From: JAOTVV01 sp041602035 | Lineage (GTDB): Bacteria > Gemmatimonadota > Gemmatimonadetes > Gemmatimonadales > GWC2-71-9 | Length of the DNA: 64,000 nt | Reading direction: 5' to 3' | Assembly (NCBI GenBank): GCA_041602035.1 | Contig: JBFIHA010000002.1 | Coordinates: 162,396 to 226,395 of the forward strand | Shown here: piece after piece, positions 27,774-36,357 of the stretch | How the letters are laid out: each line of letters begins with the position of its first letter | How positions within the stretch are numbered: the first letter of the stretch is position 1 | The notes under the pieces: generated by a model | The model's database searches: none | Told to the model about the DNA's origin: nothing | Seen by the model: only the letters and a program-made list of their open reading frames with translations | Translations under genes and position numbers: made by a program

Positions 27774-29342
27774 ATGCCCCGTCCCAAAACGATCCTCTGG
27801 GTCGACGACGAAATCGAATCGCTCGGCGCGCATGTGCTGTTCCTGAAGGAACACGGGTATGAGGTGGAGCAGGCGGCACATGGCGACGACGCGGTCGCGC
27901 TGCTGCAGCGTCGACCGTACGGGCTCGTGTTGCTCGACGAGCAGCTACCGGGGCGCCGAGGCCTGGATCTCGTCGCGGAAATCCGCGCGATCGATCCCGC
28001 GGCCCCGGTGGTCATGGTCACCAAGAGCGAGGAGTCCACCACGATGCACGAGGCGATCGGCATCGAGTTGGACGACTACCTTGTGAAGCCGGTCAATCCC
28101 CGCCAGGTGCTGACGGTCGTCACGCGGTTGCTCGAGGGGGATCGGATCCGGCAGCAGCGACTGGCCCGGGACTTCGTGACGCGGTTCCGGGACCTCGAGC
28201 AGCGACGGGGGAGCCGGCCGGGATGGCGGGAGTGGATGGAGCTGGTCGTGGAGGTGTTCCAATGGGAGGCGCGGCTCGGCCAGAGTGAAGAAAGCGGCCT
28301 CCAAGACGCCCTTCGGGGCTTTCAGCTCAGCCTACACGACGATTTCGCGGCGTTCATCCAGACGCAGTACCCGACGTGGCTGGCGCACCCCGACCACGAC
28401 CGCCCCCCCCTCTCCGTGGACGTATGTGGTGAGTTCCTCATGCCGCTGCTGGAGGCCCATGGTCGGGTGATGTTCGTGGTCGTGGACTGCCTGCGCTTGG
28501 ACCAATGGGAGCTCCTCAAGCCGCACGTCACCCCGCTGTTCGATCTCGAGGAATCGTATTACTACAGCATCTTTCCCACGGCCACGCCGTTCGCCCGCAA
28601 CGCGATCTTCAGCGGGCTGTTCCCCATGGAGATCAAAGCACGCCATCCCGATTGGTGGGGGGAGCGCGATGACGAGAGCTTGAACGCGCACGAGGACGCA
28701 TTGCTGGCCGAGCAACTCCGGGACCTGGCCAGTCGGTCGGTTCCGGTCCGGTACGAAAAGGTGGCGACCGCCCAAGAAGGCGAACAGGTACTGAAGCGGC
28801 TTCCGGGATACCTGTCTCAGGATGGTGTCACGGCGCTCGTGTTCAATTTTGTCGACCAACTCACCCACGGCCGCGCCGAAAACGCGATCCTCTACGAGGT
28901 CGCGAGAGACTCGGGAGCCCTGCGTAGCGTGACGCGCACTTGGTTCGAGGACTCGGCGTTGTTCCGCGCGCTCCGCGAGGCGGAACGCCGCAGCGTCCCC
29001 GTCCTGCTCACTACCGATCACGGGTCGATCCATTGCCACACCCCGGCCACAGTGTTCGCCAAACGCGACGCGACGGCCAATCTCCGCTACAAGTTCGGTG
29101 AGGACCTGCGGGCCGAAAAAGGGTCGACGGCGATCCTGGTTGACGATCTCGCCGCGTGGGGTCTGCCGAAAGGGCGGTTGGGCGTTCGGATGTTGCTCGC
29201 GACCGGTGATCACTTCTTCGTGTATCCGACAAAGCTCCGGGAGTATCAGGCGCGGTATCGTGGCTCGTTCTTGCACGGCGGCGTGACGCCGGAGGAGGTC
29301 ATTCTGCCGGTGGCGCTGCTCACCCCGCGGGCGAGCTCGTGA
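27774..29342 (+). CDS. porX: PorX-like response regulator with PglZ domain
   Basis: 522 residues, the length of PorX. The N-terminal receiver domain (1-120) has the acidic pair D11/D12, phospho-acceptor D55 in VLLDEQLPG, the conserved Thr in VMVTKSEE and Lys in LVKPV. A helical linker (~125-205) follows. The C-terminal half is a PglZ/alkaline-phosphatase-superfamily domain, with VVVDCLRLDQWE, FPTATPFARNAIFSGLFP and TTDHGSIHC as metal/substrate blocks. PorX works with the kinase PorY to control type IX secretion in Bacteroidetes; neither PorY nor secretion genes are here. AGGA precedes ATG 27774 by 9 bases. The stop overlaps the ABC exporter start (GTGA). Confidence 0.88.
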   Translation: MPRPKTILWVDDEIESLGAHVLFLKEHGYEVEQAAHGDDAVALLQRRPYGLVLLDEQLPGRRGLDLVAEIRAIDPAAPVVMVTKSEESTTMHEAIGIELDDYLVKPVNPRQVLTVVTRLLEGDRIRQQRLARDFVTRFRDLEQRRGSRPGWREWMELVVEVFQWEARLGQSEESGLQDALRGFQLSLHDDFAAFIQTQYPTWLAHPDHDRPPLSVDVCGEFLMPLLEAHGRVMFVVVDCLRLDQWELLKPHVTPLFDLEESYYYSIFPTATPFARNAIFSGLFPMEIKARHPDWWGERDDESLNAHEDALLAEQLRDLASRSVPVRYEKVATAQEGEQVLKRLPGYLSQDGVTALVFNFVDQLTHGRAENAILYEVARDSGALRSVTRTWFEDSALFRALREAERRSVPVLLTTDHGSIHCHTPATVFAKRDATANLRYKFGEDLRAEKGSTAILVDDLAAWGLPKGRLGVRMLLATGDHFFVYPTKLREYQARYRGSFLHGGVTPEEVILPVALLTPRASS

Positions 29343-31171
29343 CCGCAGGCCGCTTCCGGCGGCTCGTCGGGTACGCCCGGCCATTCCGGCTCGTCTTTCT
29401 CGCGGCGTTTGCCGCCGCCGTTGCGGCGTCCGTGCTCGATGGCTTCCTGCTCACCCTGCTCATTCCCCTGTTTCGACTCCTGTTCGGCGCCTCCACCGCA
29501 GTGGCTGAGTCGCCCACCCTCGTGGAGCGGTTGCTGGAGTGGACGGTGGGTGGCTTCATCCCGGGTGATCCCCGTGCGGCACTACGGGCCGTCGTGCTCG
29601 TCATCCTCGGAACGGTCGTGCTCAAGAATGTCGCGGCCTACGTCGCGGGCTTTCTGAGCCACCAGTTGCAGGAATCGGTTGCTCGCGACCTGCGCATCGA
29701 TCTCCATCGGCGCCTCCACTACCTAGGGCTCGGCTTCTTCCGGCGCACCAAGAGCGGCCAGCTCTTGAGCCGCATGGTGGCCGACGCGGACCAGGCGAAG
29801 TGGGTCGTCAGTGAGGCACTGGTCGCCGTCCTGCAGAACGTGATTCTGATCGGCGTCTACCTAGCGATCCTGTTTGCCCTGTCTTGGCGGCTCGCTCTCG
29901 TGACGCTCGTGGTCGCACCGACAGTGGCGCTGGCACTACGACCCATTCTCAGGCGCATTCGGTCACGGGTCGCGGCCGCGTTGGAGGATCGGGGCGAGAT
30001 GACGGCCATCATGGGGGAGACGCTCGAGGGGGCCCGGGTGGTGAAGGCATACGGAGCCGAGCGATACGAGCAACGACGCTTTGCCGAAGTGGTCGAGCGG
30101 TACCGGCGTGGCGTGCTGCGCGTCCAGCGCGCGGCGCTGCTTGCCGGTCCCGTGAGTGAGACGCTCGGGGCGGCGGTTCTGGTGGTGCTGCTCCTGATCG
30201 GTGCGGCTGCCGGCGGCGGGGCGGCCATGCGCCCGGAGATCTTCGTCGCGTTCCTGACGCTGTCGCTTCGCCTGCTCCCGCCGGTCAAGCGACTGTCGCA
30301 ATTCCCGGCGCAGGCCGAACAGGCGCTGGGTGCGGCGCAACGCATCTTCGACGTTCTCGACGAGCCACCCGACGATGTCGACGACGTCGAGCGTGCGGCG
30401 CCGTTCCCGGGATTGCGGGAGGCCATCGCGCTCGAGGACGTGTGGGTCGTGTACGAGGGCGACGATTGGGTCCTGCGGGGCGTCGATCTCGAGCTCCGCC
30501 GCGGGGAGATCCTCGCCCTGGTGGGCGCGTCCGGGGCGGGAAAGTCGACCCTGGCGGATCTCCTTCCGCGATTCGTGGAGCCAACGCGGGGCAGGGTGCT
30601 CGTTGACCGTGTTCCGCTCACGAGCTACTCACGCCGGTCGCTGCGCCGGAGTCTCGGCATCGTGAGCCAGCACACGGTGATCTTCAACGATACCGTGCGC
30701 AACAACATCGCCTATGGCGATCACGTGGGGGCGACGGACGCCGAGGTGCAAGCCGCTGCCCGGGCCGCCAACGCACACGCGTTCGTCGAGCGGTTGCCAC
30801 GCGGATATGACACGATCCTCGGTGAACGAGGCATGCGGCTGTCGGGCGGCGAGCGACAGCGGATTGCGATCGCGCGGGCGCTCTTGCGTGATCCTCCGAT
30901 CCTCGTTCTCGACGAAGCCACTTCACACCTCGATGCCGACTCGGAACGGCTCGTGCAGGATGCCATCGATCGCCTCCTACGCGATCGGACCGTGTTGCTC
31001 ATCGCGCACCGCTCCTCCACGTTGGAGCGAGCCGACCGGATTGCGGTACTTGAGGGTGGTCGGATCGTGGAAGCAGGCCGCCACGAAGAGCTGATCGCCG
31101 GGGCAGGTCCCTATCGACGACTCCAGGCGATGGACGACCCGCTGATCGCCCCTACGGCCGGGGCGGTGTGA
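29339..31171 (+). CDS. ABC exporter, fused permease-ATPase (MsbA-like)
   Basis: 610 residues. The N-terminal ~320 residues form a six-span exporter domain. The C-terminal ATPase has Walker A GASGAGKSTLADLLPRF, the signature LSGGERQRIAIARALL, Walker B ILVLDEATSHLD and the switch His in LIAHRSST. Such half-transporters act as homodimers and flip lipids such as lipid A precursors or export peptides; the substrate is not determinable. It is translationally coupled to the PorX-like regulator (GTGA), which suggests shared expression. Confidence 0.92.
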   Translation: MTAGRFRRLVGYARPFRLVFLAAFAAAVAASVLDGFLLTLLIPLFRLLFGASTAVAESPTLVERLLEWTVGGFIPGDPRAALRAVVLVILGTVVLKNVAAYVAGFLSHQLQESVARDLRIDLHRRLHYLGLGFFRRTKSGQLLSRMVADADQAKWVVSEALVAVLQNVILIGVYLAILFALSWRLALVTLVVAPTVALALRPILRRIRSRVAAALEDRGEMTAIMGETLEGARVVKAYGAERYEQRRFAEVVERYRRGVLRVQRAALLAGPVSETLGAAVLVVLLLIGAAAGGGAAMRPEIFVAFLTLSLRLLPPVKRLSQFPAQAEQALGAAQRIFDVLDEPPDDVDDVERAAPFPGLREAIALEDVWVVYEGDDWVLRGVDLELRRGEILALVGASGAGKSTLADLLPRFVEPTRGRVLVDRVPLTSYSRRSLRRSLGIVSQHTVIFNDTVRNNIAYGDHVGATDAEVQAAARAANAHAFVERLPRGYDTILGERGMRLSGGERQRIAIARALLRDPPILVLDEATSHLDADSERLVQDAIDRLLRDRTVLLIAHRSSTLERADRIAVLEGGRIVEAGRHEELIAGAGPYRRLQAMDDPLIAPTAGAV

Positions 31172-31175
31172 CCCC

Positions 31176-32360
31176 GTGACCGATTCGACCGCACCGACGC
31201 CGGTCGCCGACGATCTGCGGCACGCCGTGCGACGCCTCCGCAGCGCGGAGTTCCCGTGGACCGCGGAGACGACGTATCTCAACAATGCCAGCAGCGGGCC
31301 ACTGCCGGAGCGGGCTCGGCGGGTCATCGACGACTTCGCTGCCAAGCGAACGGCGCCCCACCTCCTACCGGATCGCACGCTCCAGGAGATCCTTGCCGAG
31401 GCCAGAACCACCGTGGCGCGACTGCTCGGCGCCGACGTCGAGGAAGTGGCGCTGGCCACCAACACGAGCTACGGACTGAATGTCGCTGCCGGGTCGCTTC
31501 CCCTCGAGCGTGGCCAGATCGTGCTGGTCTCCGATCGCGAGTTTCCCGCCAACGTCTATCCGTGGCTGGCGCTGCGGCGCCGTGGGGTCGAGGTCGAGCT
31601 GGTACCGACCACCGTGAACGGGTGGCCGGACGAAGCGCAACTGCTCGACCGGCTCTCGGATAGGCGGGTCAAAGTCCTTGCCATCTCGTTCGTGCAGTTC
31701 TCCAATGGCTACCGCGCCGATCTCGCCGCGTTGCGCGACGCGTGCGCGGCGAATGGGGCGTACCTCGTGGTGGACGCCATCCAAGGGCTCGGACAGCACC
31801 CGCTGGATGTGCACGAGGTCGGGGTCGACATGCTCGCGAGTGGTGCTCAGAAGTGGCTGCTCTCGCCATGGGGTTCGGGATTCCTCTATGTGCGGAAGGA
31901 TCTGATTCCGGAACTGGAGCCGCCGTTTGCCGGATGGATGGCTTTCGAGGGCTTGGACGACTTCACGCGTCTCACGGACTACAGCCGTTCTCACTGGCCG
32001 GACGCCCGGCGATTCGAGGTGGGGACACTGCCGTTTCAGGCCATGGTGGGCATGACCGAGAGCGTACGCCTATTGCTCGAGCTGGGTGTCGAGCGCATTC
32101 GCGACTATCTGTGCGAACTTCGGCGTCCGCTGCTAGAGGCAGCACGCGACGGGGCCTTCGAGCTCGTCTCACCGAGCGACCCGGCTCGCGCCTGCTCCAT
32201 CATTTGCGTCCGCACGCGGCATGTGGTCGAAACCTATCGTGCGCTCAAACACGCGGGCATCGTGTGTGTGTTGCGCGAGGGGTCGATCAGGTTGTCACCA
32301 CACTGCTACAACACGGTCGAGGAGATCGAGCGAGTGGTGGGAATCCTCCGCGCGGGATGA
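31176..32360 (+). CDS. Class V aminotransferase (cysteine-desulfurase-like)
   Basis: 394 residues. YLNNASSGPLPERARRVIDDF is the usual start of the fold-type-I class V group. VVDAIQGLGQHPLDV holds the PLP-binding Asp and LASGAQKWLLSPWG the Schiff-base Lys. FEVGTLPF and SIRLSPHCYNTVEE complete the fold. It could be a selenocysteine lyase/desulfurase or an isopenicillin-epimerase-like enzyme. I see no active-site Cys loop, so a classic IscS role is unlikely. It starts four bases after the ABC gene and overlaps the HIT gene by 4. Confidence 0.87.
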   Translation: MTDSTAPTPVADDLRHAVRRLRSAEFPWTAETTYLNNASSGPLPERARRVIDDFAAKRTAPHLLPDRTLQEILAEARTTVARLLGADVEEVALATNTSYGLNVAAGSLPLERGQIVLVSDREFPANVYPWLALRRRGVEVELVPTTVNGWPDEAQLLDRLSDRRVKVLAISFVQFSNGYRADLAALRDACAANGAYLVVDAIQGLGQHPLDVHEVGVDMLASGAQKWLLSPWGSGFLYVRKDLIPELEPPFAGWMAFEGLDDFTRLTDYSRSHWPDARRFEVGTLPFQAMVGMTESVRLLLELGVERIRDYLCELRRPLLEAARDGAFELVSPSDPARACSIICVRTRHVVETYRALKHAGIVCVLREGSIRLSPHCYNTVEEIERVVGILRAG

Positions 32361-32779
32361 GCCGGTCCTGCATCTTCTGTGACATCGTCGCCGGGGTCGC
32401 GCCGGCGAGCGTCGTGTACCAAGACGACCACGCGGTGGCGTTTCTCGACCTGTTCCCGGTGCATGCCGGGCACACCCTCGTGGTGCCGCGCCGTCACGTC
32501 GTCGACCTCGCCTCCTGTCCCGAAATCGTCGCGTCTCACCTGTTTGCCGTGTGCTCGCGAGTGGCACCGCGGATCGTCGAGGAGGTGGGAGCGGCGGGCT
32601 TCAACGTGTGGACGGCCAACGGCGCGGCAGCCGGGCAGGAGATCTTTCACCTCCACCTCCACGTCCTTCCCCGGTTCGACGACGACGCCTTTGGCCTGCG
32701 GTTTCCGAAGTCCTACCCGCAGGAAGCGTCGCGGGGGGACCTGGAGGCGATGGCCGGGAGACTCAGGACGCGGATGTAA
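32357..32779 (+). CDS. HIT-family nucleotide hydrolase
   Basis: 140 residues from ATG 32357 (ATGA overlap). CIFCDIVAG is the common N-terminus with a CxxC pair, GHTLVVPRRHV is the second block, and EIFHLHLHVLPRF holds the HxHxH catalytic triad with the nucleophilic His. Members hydrolyse AMP-lysine or dinucleoside polyphosphates. The C-terminal 17 bases overlap tyrS on the other strand. Confidence 0.92.
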   Translation: MSRSCIFCDIVAGVAPASVVYQDDHAVAFLDLFPVHAGHTLVVPRRHVVDLASCPEIVASHLFAVCSRVAPRIVEEVGAAGFNVWTANGAAAGQEIFHLHLHVLPRFDDDAFGLRFPKSYPQEASRGDLEAMAGRLRTRM

Positions 32780-34025
32780 CGAGGATCGCGTCCGACTTCT
32801 TGCCGCGCCGCAGCCACAGCACTCCCCCGGCCAGGAGGCGATCGATGCCGACTGGCAGGTCTTCTGTCACGGCTTCGGCGTTGAGGTACAGTCCCCGTTG
32901 CGCGATCAACCGCCGGGCGTCACTCTTGGACGTGCAGAGACCGGCGAGCAACGCGAGATCGATGGTCGATCGGGGTATCGAGAGATCGACCTCCGCCGAA
33001 GGCAGCTCGGCCGCGAGCAGCTTCCAGGTCCCGGCGTCCGCCGCCTGAGGCTCGAGTTCGCCGAACAAGATCTTCGACGCACGGTCCACGCGGTCGGCCG
33101 TCTCGGCGCCGTGCACCCGCGCCGTCATATCGTTGGCCAGGGCCCGATGGGGCATCCGCCGGCTCGCCTCACGGTCGTGCTCCGTCATGAGACCGGCAAT
33201 GTCGTCCTTGGAGCGAAACGTGAACACCCGGAGCTGCGACTCCACATCGCGATCGTCCACGTTCATCCAGAACTGGTGGAACTTGTACGGCGACGTCATC
33301 TCGGGATCCAGCCACACGGCGCCTTCTTCGCTCTTGCCGAACTTGCCGCCGCCGGAGGCCGTGAGCAGAGGAGCGCAGAGGCCATGCACCTCCACGCCCT
33401 CCGCGCGGCGTACCAGCTCGCGACCCGCGGTGATGTTCCCCCACTGGTCGGACCCCCCGAGCTGAAGCTCGCAGCGGTGCGATCGGTACAGCTCGAGGAA
33501 GTCGTATGCCTGGAGCAGCATGTAGCTGAACTCGGTGTACGAAATGCCTTCCTCGAGCCGGCTCTTCACGGATTCCTTTTGCAGCATGTATGACAGCGTG
33601 AAGTGCTTCCCGACGCTGCGCAGGAAGTCCACGAGGCGCAGCGGTGTCAGCCATTCGGCGTTATCGATGATCTCGGCGTCCGAGGGGCCGGCGCCGAATT
33701 CCAGGAACCGCGCGAATTGCACACGCTGACGCGCGACGTGCTCGTCAATGACGGCCGCGTCGAGCAGCGGTCGTTCGGTGCGCTTTCCACTGGGGTCGCC
33801 GATCAGGCCGGTCCCGCCACCCAACACGACGAGCGGCTTGCCCCCCGCCCGTTGGAGGTGGGCGAGCAGCATGAGCGGCACCAGGTTGCCGATCTGGAGG
33901 CTGGGGGCAGTGGGATCGAACCCCACATAGCCGGTGATCGGCCCGCTGGCGAGCCGCTCCGCCAGCCCAGGAGTGAGGTCCTCCACCAGGCCACGCCATG
34001 TCAGCTCGTCGAGCAGTGTCGTCAC
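32763..34025 (-). CDS. tyrS: Tyrosyl-tRNA synthetase
   Basis: 420 residues from a GTG. YVGFDPTAPSLQIGNLVPLM is the class I entry; the HIGH tetrad reads QIGN, a substitution pattern that TyrRS tolerates. GGSDQWGNITAG is the tyrosine pocket and KFGKS the KMSKS loop. A C-terminal S4 RNA-binding domain (STIDLALLAGLCTSKSDARRLI) follows. The promoter is at 34032-34060 with six bases to the GTG, so the mRNA is probably leaderless. Its 3' end overlaps the convergent HIT gene by 17 bases. Confidence 0.95.
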   Translation of the reverse strand: MTTLLDELTWRGLVEDLTPGLAERLASGPITGYVGFDPTAPSLQIGNLVPLMLLAHLQRAGGKPLVVLGGGTGLIGDPSGKRTERPLLDAAVIDEHVARQRVQFARFLEFGAGPSDAEIIDNAEWLTPLRLVDFLRSVGKHFTLSYMLQKESVKSRLEEGISYTEFSYMLLQAYDFLELYRSHRCELQLGGSDQWGNITAGRELVRRAEGVEVHGLCAPLLTASGGGKFGKSEEGAVWLDPEMTSPYKFHQFWMNVDDRDVESQLRVFTFRSKDDIAGLMTEHDREASRRMPHRALANDMTARVHGAETADRVDRASKILFGELEPQAADAGTWKLLAAELPSAEVDLSIPRSTIDLALLAGLCTSKSDARRLIAQRGLYLNAEAVTEDLPVGIDRLLAGGVLWLRRGKKSDAILVTSAS

Positions 34026-34031
34026 CCGCGA

Positions 34032-34060
34032 AGGTTATGTGTGCCCGATACGGCTGGCAA
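34032..34060 (-). promoter_or_regulatory. Probable leaderless promoter of tyrS
   Basis: On the minus strand TTGCCA (34060-34055), a 17-base spacer, then TAACCT (34037-34032), followed by six bases and the GTG at 34025. The -35 matches consensus at five of six positions. No ribosome-binding site is visible in the six bases. Same layout as the promoter at 24911. Confidence 0.6.
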
Positions 34061-34092
34061 GCGAAACCCAGCCCGACTACGTTTCGGTGCTG

Positions 34093-36357
34093 ATGATTGA
34101 ACATCCGTCCGCCGACCGGCCCGAGCGCCGACCCCTGTTCACGCGGCCGGGACAGCCACGCTCGACCGAATCCCGCGTCGTGACGGCTCGTCCGCAGGAT
34201 CGCCTGCGGCACGCACGCACGCGTCTCAGACAGCTGTGGGTCAGTCCCGTCACGCGGTGGACCGCGGCCGTCCTCGTCATTCTGACGGGATTGGGCGCCG
34301 GCGTCGCGATCGGGTCGTGGAACCGCGCATGCGCAGGCGGCGCATGTCCCTCCATCGCCGTCTTGGACTCCTATCGCCCCGACCAGGCGCTCAAAGTGTT
34401 TGCGGCCGACGGCCGGCTCATCCAGGAGCTTGGTGTCGAGCATCGAACGGTGCTGAGCGCGGACGAGATCTCGCCCGCCGTGCGGGCGGCCTTCTTGGCC
34501 GCGGAGGACAAGCGGTTCTACGGTCACGGCGGCATCGACCTTCGCCGCATCCTGGGTGCCGCCCGGGCAAACGTCGTCGCGATGGAGTACGACGAAGGCT
34601 TCTCCACTATCACCATGCAGCTCGCTCGCAACGTGTGGAGCGAGGCGCTGCCGAGCCAGAAGTCACTGCGCCGCAAGATCCGGGAGATGCGGGTCGCACT
34701 GGAGTTAGAGCGGACGTACTCCAAGGATCGGCTCTTCGAGCTGTATCTGAACCAGGTGTTCCTTGGCGGCAGTGCGTATGGTGTCGAGGCCGGCGCGCGG
34801 CGGTATTTCGGCAAGTCGGCCCGCGACCTGAATCCGGCTGAGGCGGCCCTGCTGGCCGGGATTCTCCCCGGCCCCAATGCCTTCGATCCCCGGCGCTACC
34901 CCGATCGAGCAGTTCGTCGCCGGAACGTCGTGCTGAACTTGATGCGCTCGCAGGGCTATTTCACCGCGGCGGAAGCCGAACGCTGGAAGGCGTATCCGCT
35001 GCGCGTGAGTTCCCGCGAGGACTACGGAGACGTGGCACCCTATTTCGTCGAATGGGTGCGGCAGCAACTGTATGCGCGCTTCGGCACCGCCATCTACGAT
35101 CGGGGCTACCGCGTGTACACGACGCTGGACCTCGACATGCAGCTCGCCGCCGAGCGGGCCATGGCGGAGCAGCTCGAGCGCATCGAGGGCGGCGAGTACG
35201 GGCCGTTTCGACATCTGTCGTACCAGGAGTATGTGGACACCGAACAGACGGCGGGTGAAAAGCACACGCTCACGCCCTATCTCCAGGGGAGCATGGTGAC
35301 GCTCGACGCCGAGACGGGCTACGTGCGGGCTATGGTCGGAGGGCGCGACTTCGCCGATTCCGAGTGGAACCGCGCCACCCAGGCGCAGCGGCAGGCGGGA
35401 TCGACGTTCAAGCCGTTCGTGTTCTCCGCGGCAATTCGGGCTGACAAGCCACCGAGCCACATGATCGAAGACGGCCCGGTGAGCCTGATGCAGAACGATA
35501 CCATGCCGTGGGAGCCGCAGAACTTCGACGAGCGGTTCTACGGGCCGATGACCATGCGACGCGGCCTGATGCTGTCCCGGAACCTGGTGGCCGTGAAACT
35601 CGGGCTGGAACTGGGGGTGCAGGCGGTGATCGGCGAAGCGGCACGGTACGGGCTTTCGACAGCGCTGCCGCGTTACCCGTCGCTCTTCATCGGGTCGGCG
35701 TCGGTGATCCCATTGGAGATGGCGTCGGCGTACACCGCCTTTGCCACGCTCGGTGTGCAGGCGGCACCGCTCGGCATTCTCCGGGTGGAAGACGCGGACG
35801 GCAACATCGTGTGGGAGCCGCAGGTGCGTCGGACCACGGTCATGGATCCGGAGCACATGTGGCTCGTCACGAACATGCTGCAGGGTGTCGTGGACGGTGG
35901 CACCGCAGCATCGGCGGTGCGGGCCCGAGGGGGCTTCCGCCATCCGGCCGGTGGGAAGACCGGCACGACCAACGACGGGACCGACGTGTGGTTCATCGGG
36001 TTCACGTCCGAGCTCGTCACGACCGTGTGGATCGGGTTCGACCAGCCCGCCAAGATCAAGGCCAACGCGCAGGGCGGCCTGCTGGCGGCCCCCGCGTGGG
36101 CAACCTTTATGAACGAAGTCTACGAGCGTCGGCCGGCTCCGAAGGACTGGCCCCGGCCCAATGGCCTCGTGCTCCTCAGCATCGACGCCACCACGGGCTA
36201 TCGTGCCACGGACTTCTGCCCGCGCCAGAGCGTCTACTTCGAGTGGTTCATTCCCGGAACCCCGCCCACCGAGTTCTGCCCATACCACAATCCCTTGGGT
36301 CGCATTCTCGGACATCGTCCCACGCACCACGACGGCCACATCGGCGACCAGCGGTAA
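34093..36357 (+). CDS. Class A penicillin-binding protein (PBP1A type)
   Basis: 754 residues. A basic cytoplasmic tail (~1-55) and one membrane span (about 56-76) precede the GT51 transglycosylase with AAEDKRFYGHGGID (catalytic Glu) and GFSTITMQLARN. The transpeptidase has SxxK in AGSTFKPF, SxN in SRNLVAVK and the KTGT triad in GGKTGTTND. It polymerises and cross-links peptidoglycan at the outer face of the inner membrane. The start is ATG 34093 or GTG 34087; a TACGTT element (34078-34083) lies just upstream and may serve a very short leader. The stop shares one base with the argH start. Confidence 0.94.
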   Translation: MIEHPSADRPERRPLFTRPGQPRSTESRVVTARPQDRLRHARTRLRQLWVSPVTRWTAAVLVILTGLGAGVAIGSWNRACAGGACPSIAVLDSYRPDQALKVFAADGRLIQELGVEHRTVLSADEISPAVRAAFLAAEDKRFYGHGGIDLRRILGAARANVVAMEYDEGFSTITMQLARNVWSEALPSQKSLRRKIREMRVALELERTYSKDRLFELYLNQVFLGGSAYGVEAGARRYFGKSARDLNPAEAALLAGILPGPNAFDPRRYPDRAVRRRNVVLNLMRSQGYFTAAEAERWKAYPLRVSSREDYGDVAPYFVEWVRQQLYARFGTAIYDRGYRVYTTLDLDMQLAAERAMAEQLERIEGGEYGPFRHLSYQEYVDTEQTAGEKHTLTPYLQGSMVTLDAETGYVRAMVGGRDFADSEWNRATQAQRQAGSTFKPFVFSAAIRADKPPSHMIEDGPVSLMQNDTMPWEPQNFDERFYGPMTMRRGLMLSRNLVAVKLGLELGVQAVIGEAARYGLSTALPRYPSLFIGSASVIPLEMASAYTAFATLGVQAAPLGILRVEDADGNIVWEPQVRRTTVMDPEHMWLVTNMLQGVVDGGTAASAVRARGGFRHPAGGKTGTTNDGTDVWFIGFTSELVTTVWIGFDQPAKIKANAQGGLLAAPAWATFMNEVYERRPAPKDWPRPNGLVLLSIDATTGYRATDFCPRQSVYFEWFIPGTPPTEFCPYHNPLGRILGHRPTHHDGHIGDQR

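Noticed and set aside
34705..36339. 544-codon frame antisense to the penicillin-binding protein
   Set aside because: No recognisable domain; the sense strand has all PBP motifs.
35508..36356. Apparent N-terminal extension of argH over the PBP gene
   Set aside because: Homology begins at ATG 36357 right after the PBP stop; the upstream part is out-of-frame PBP sequence.
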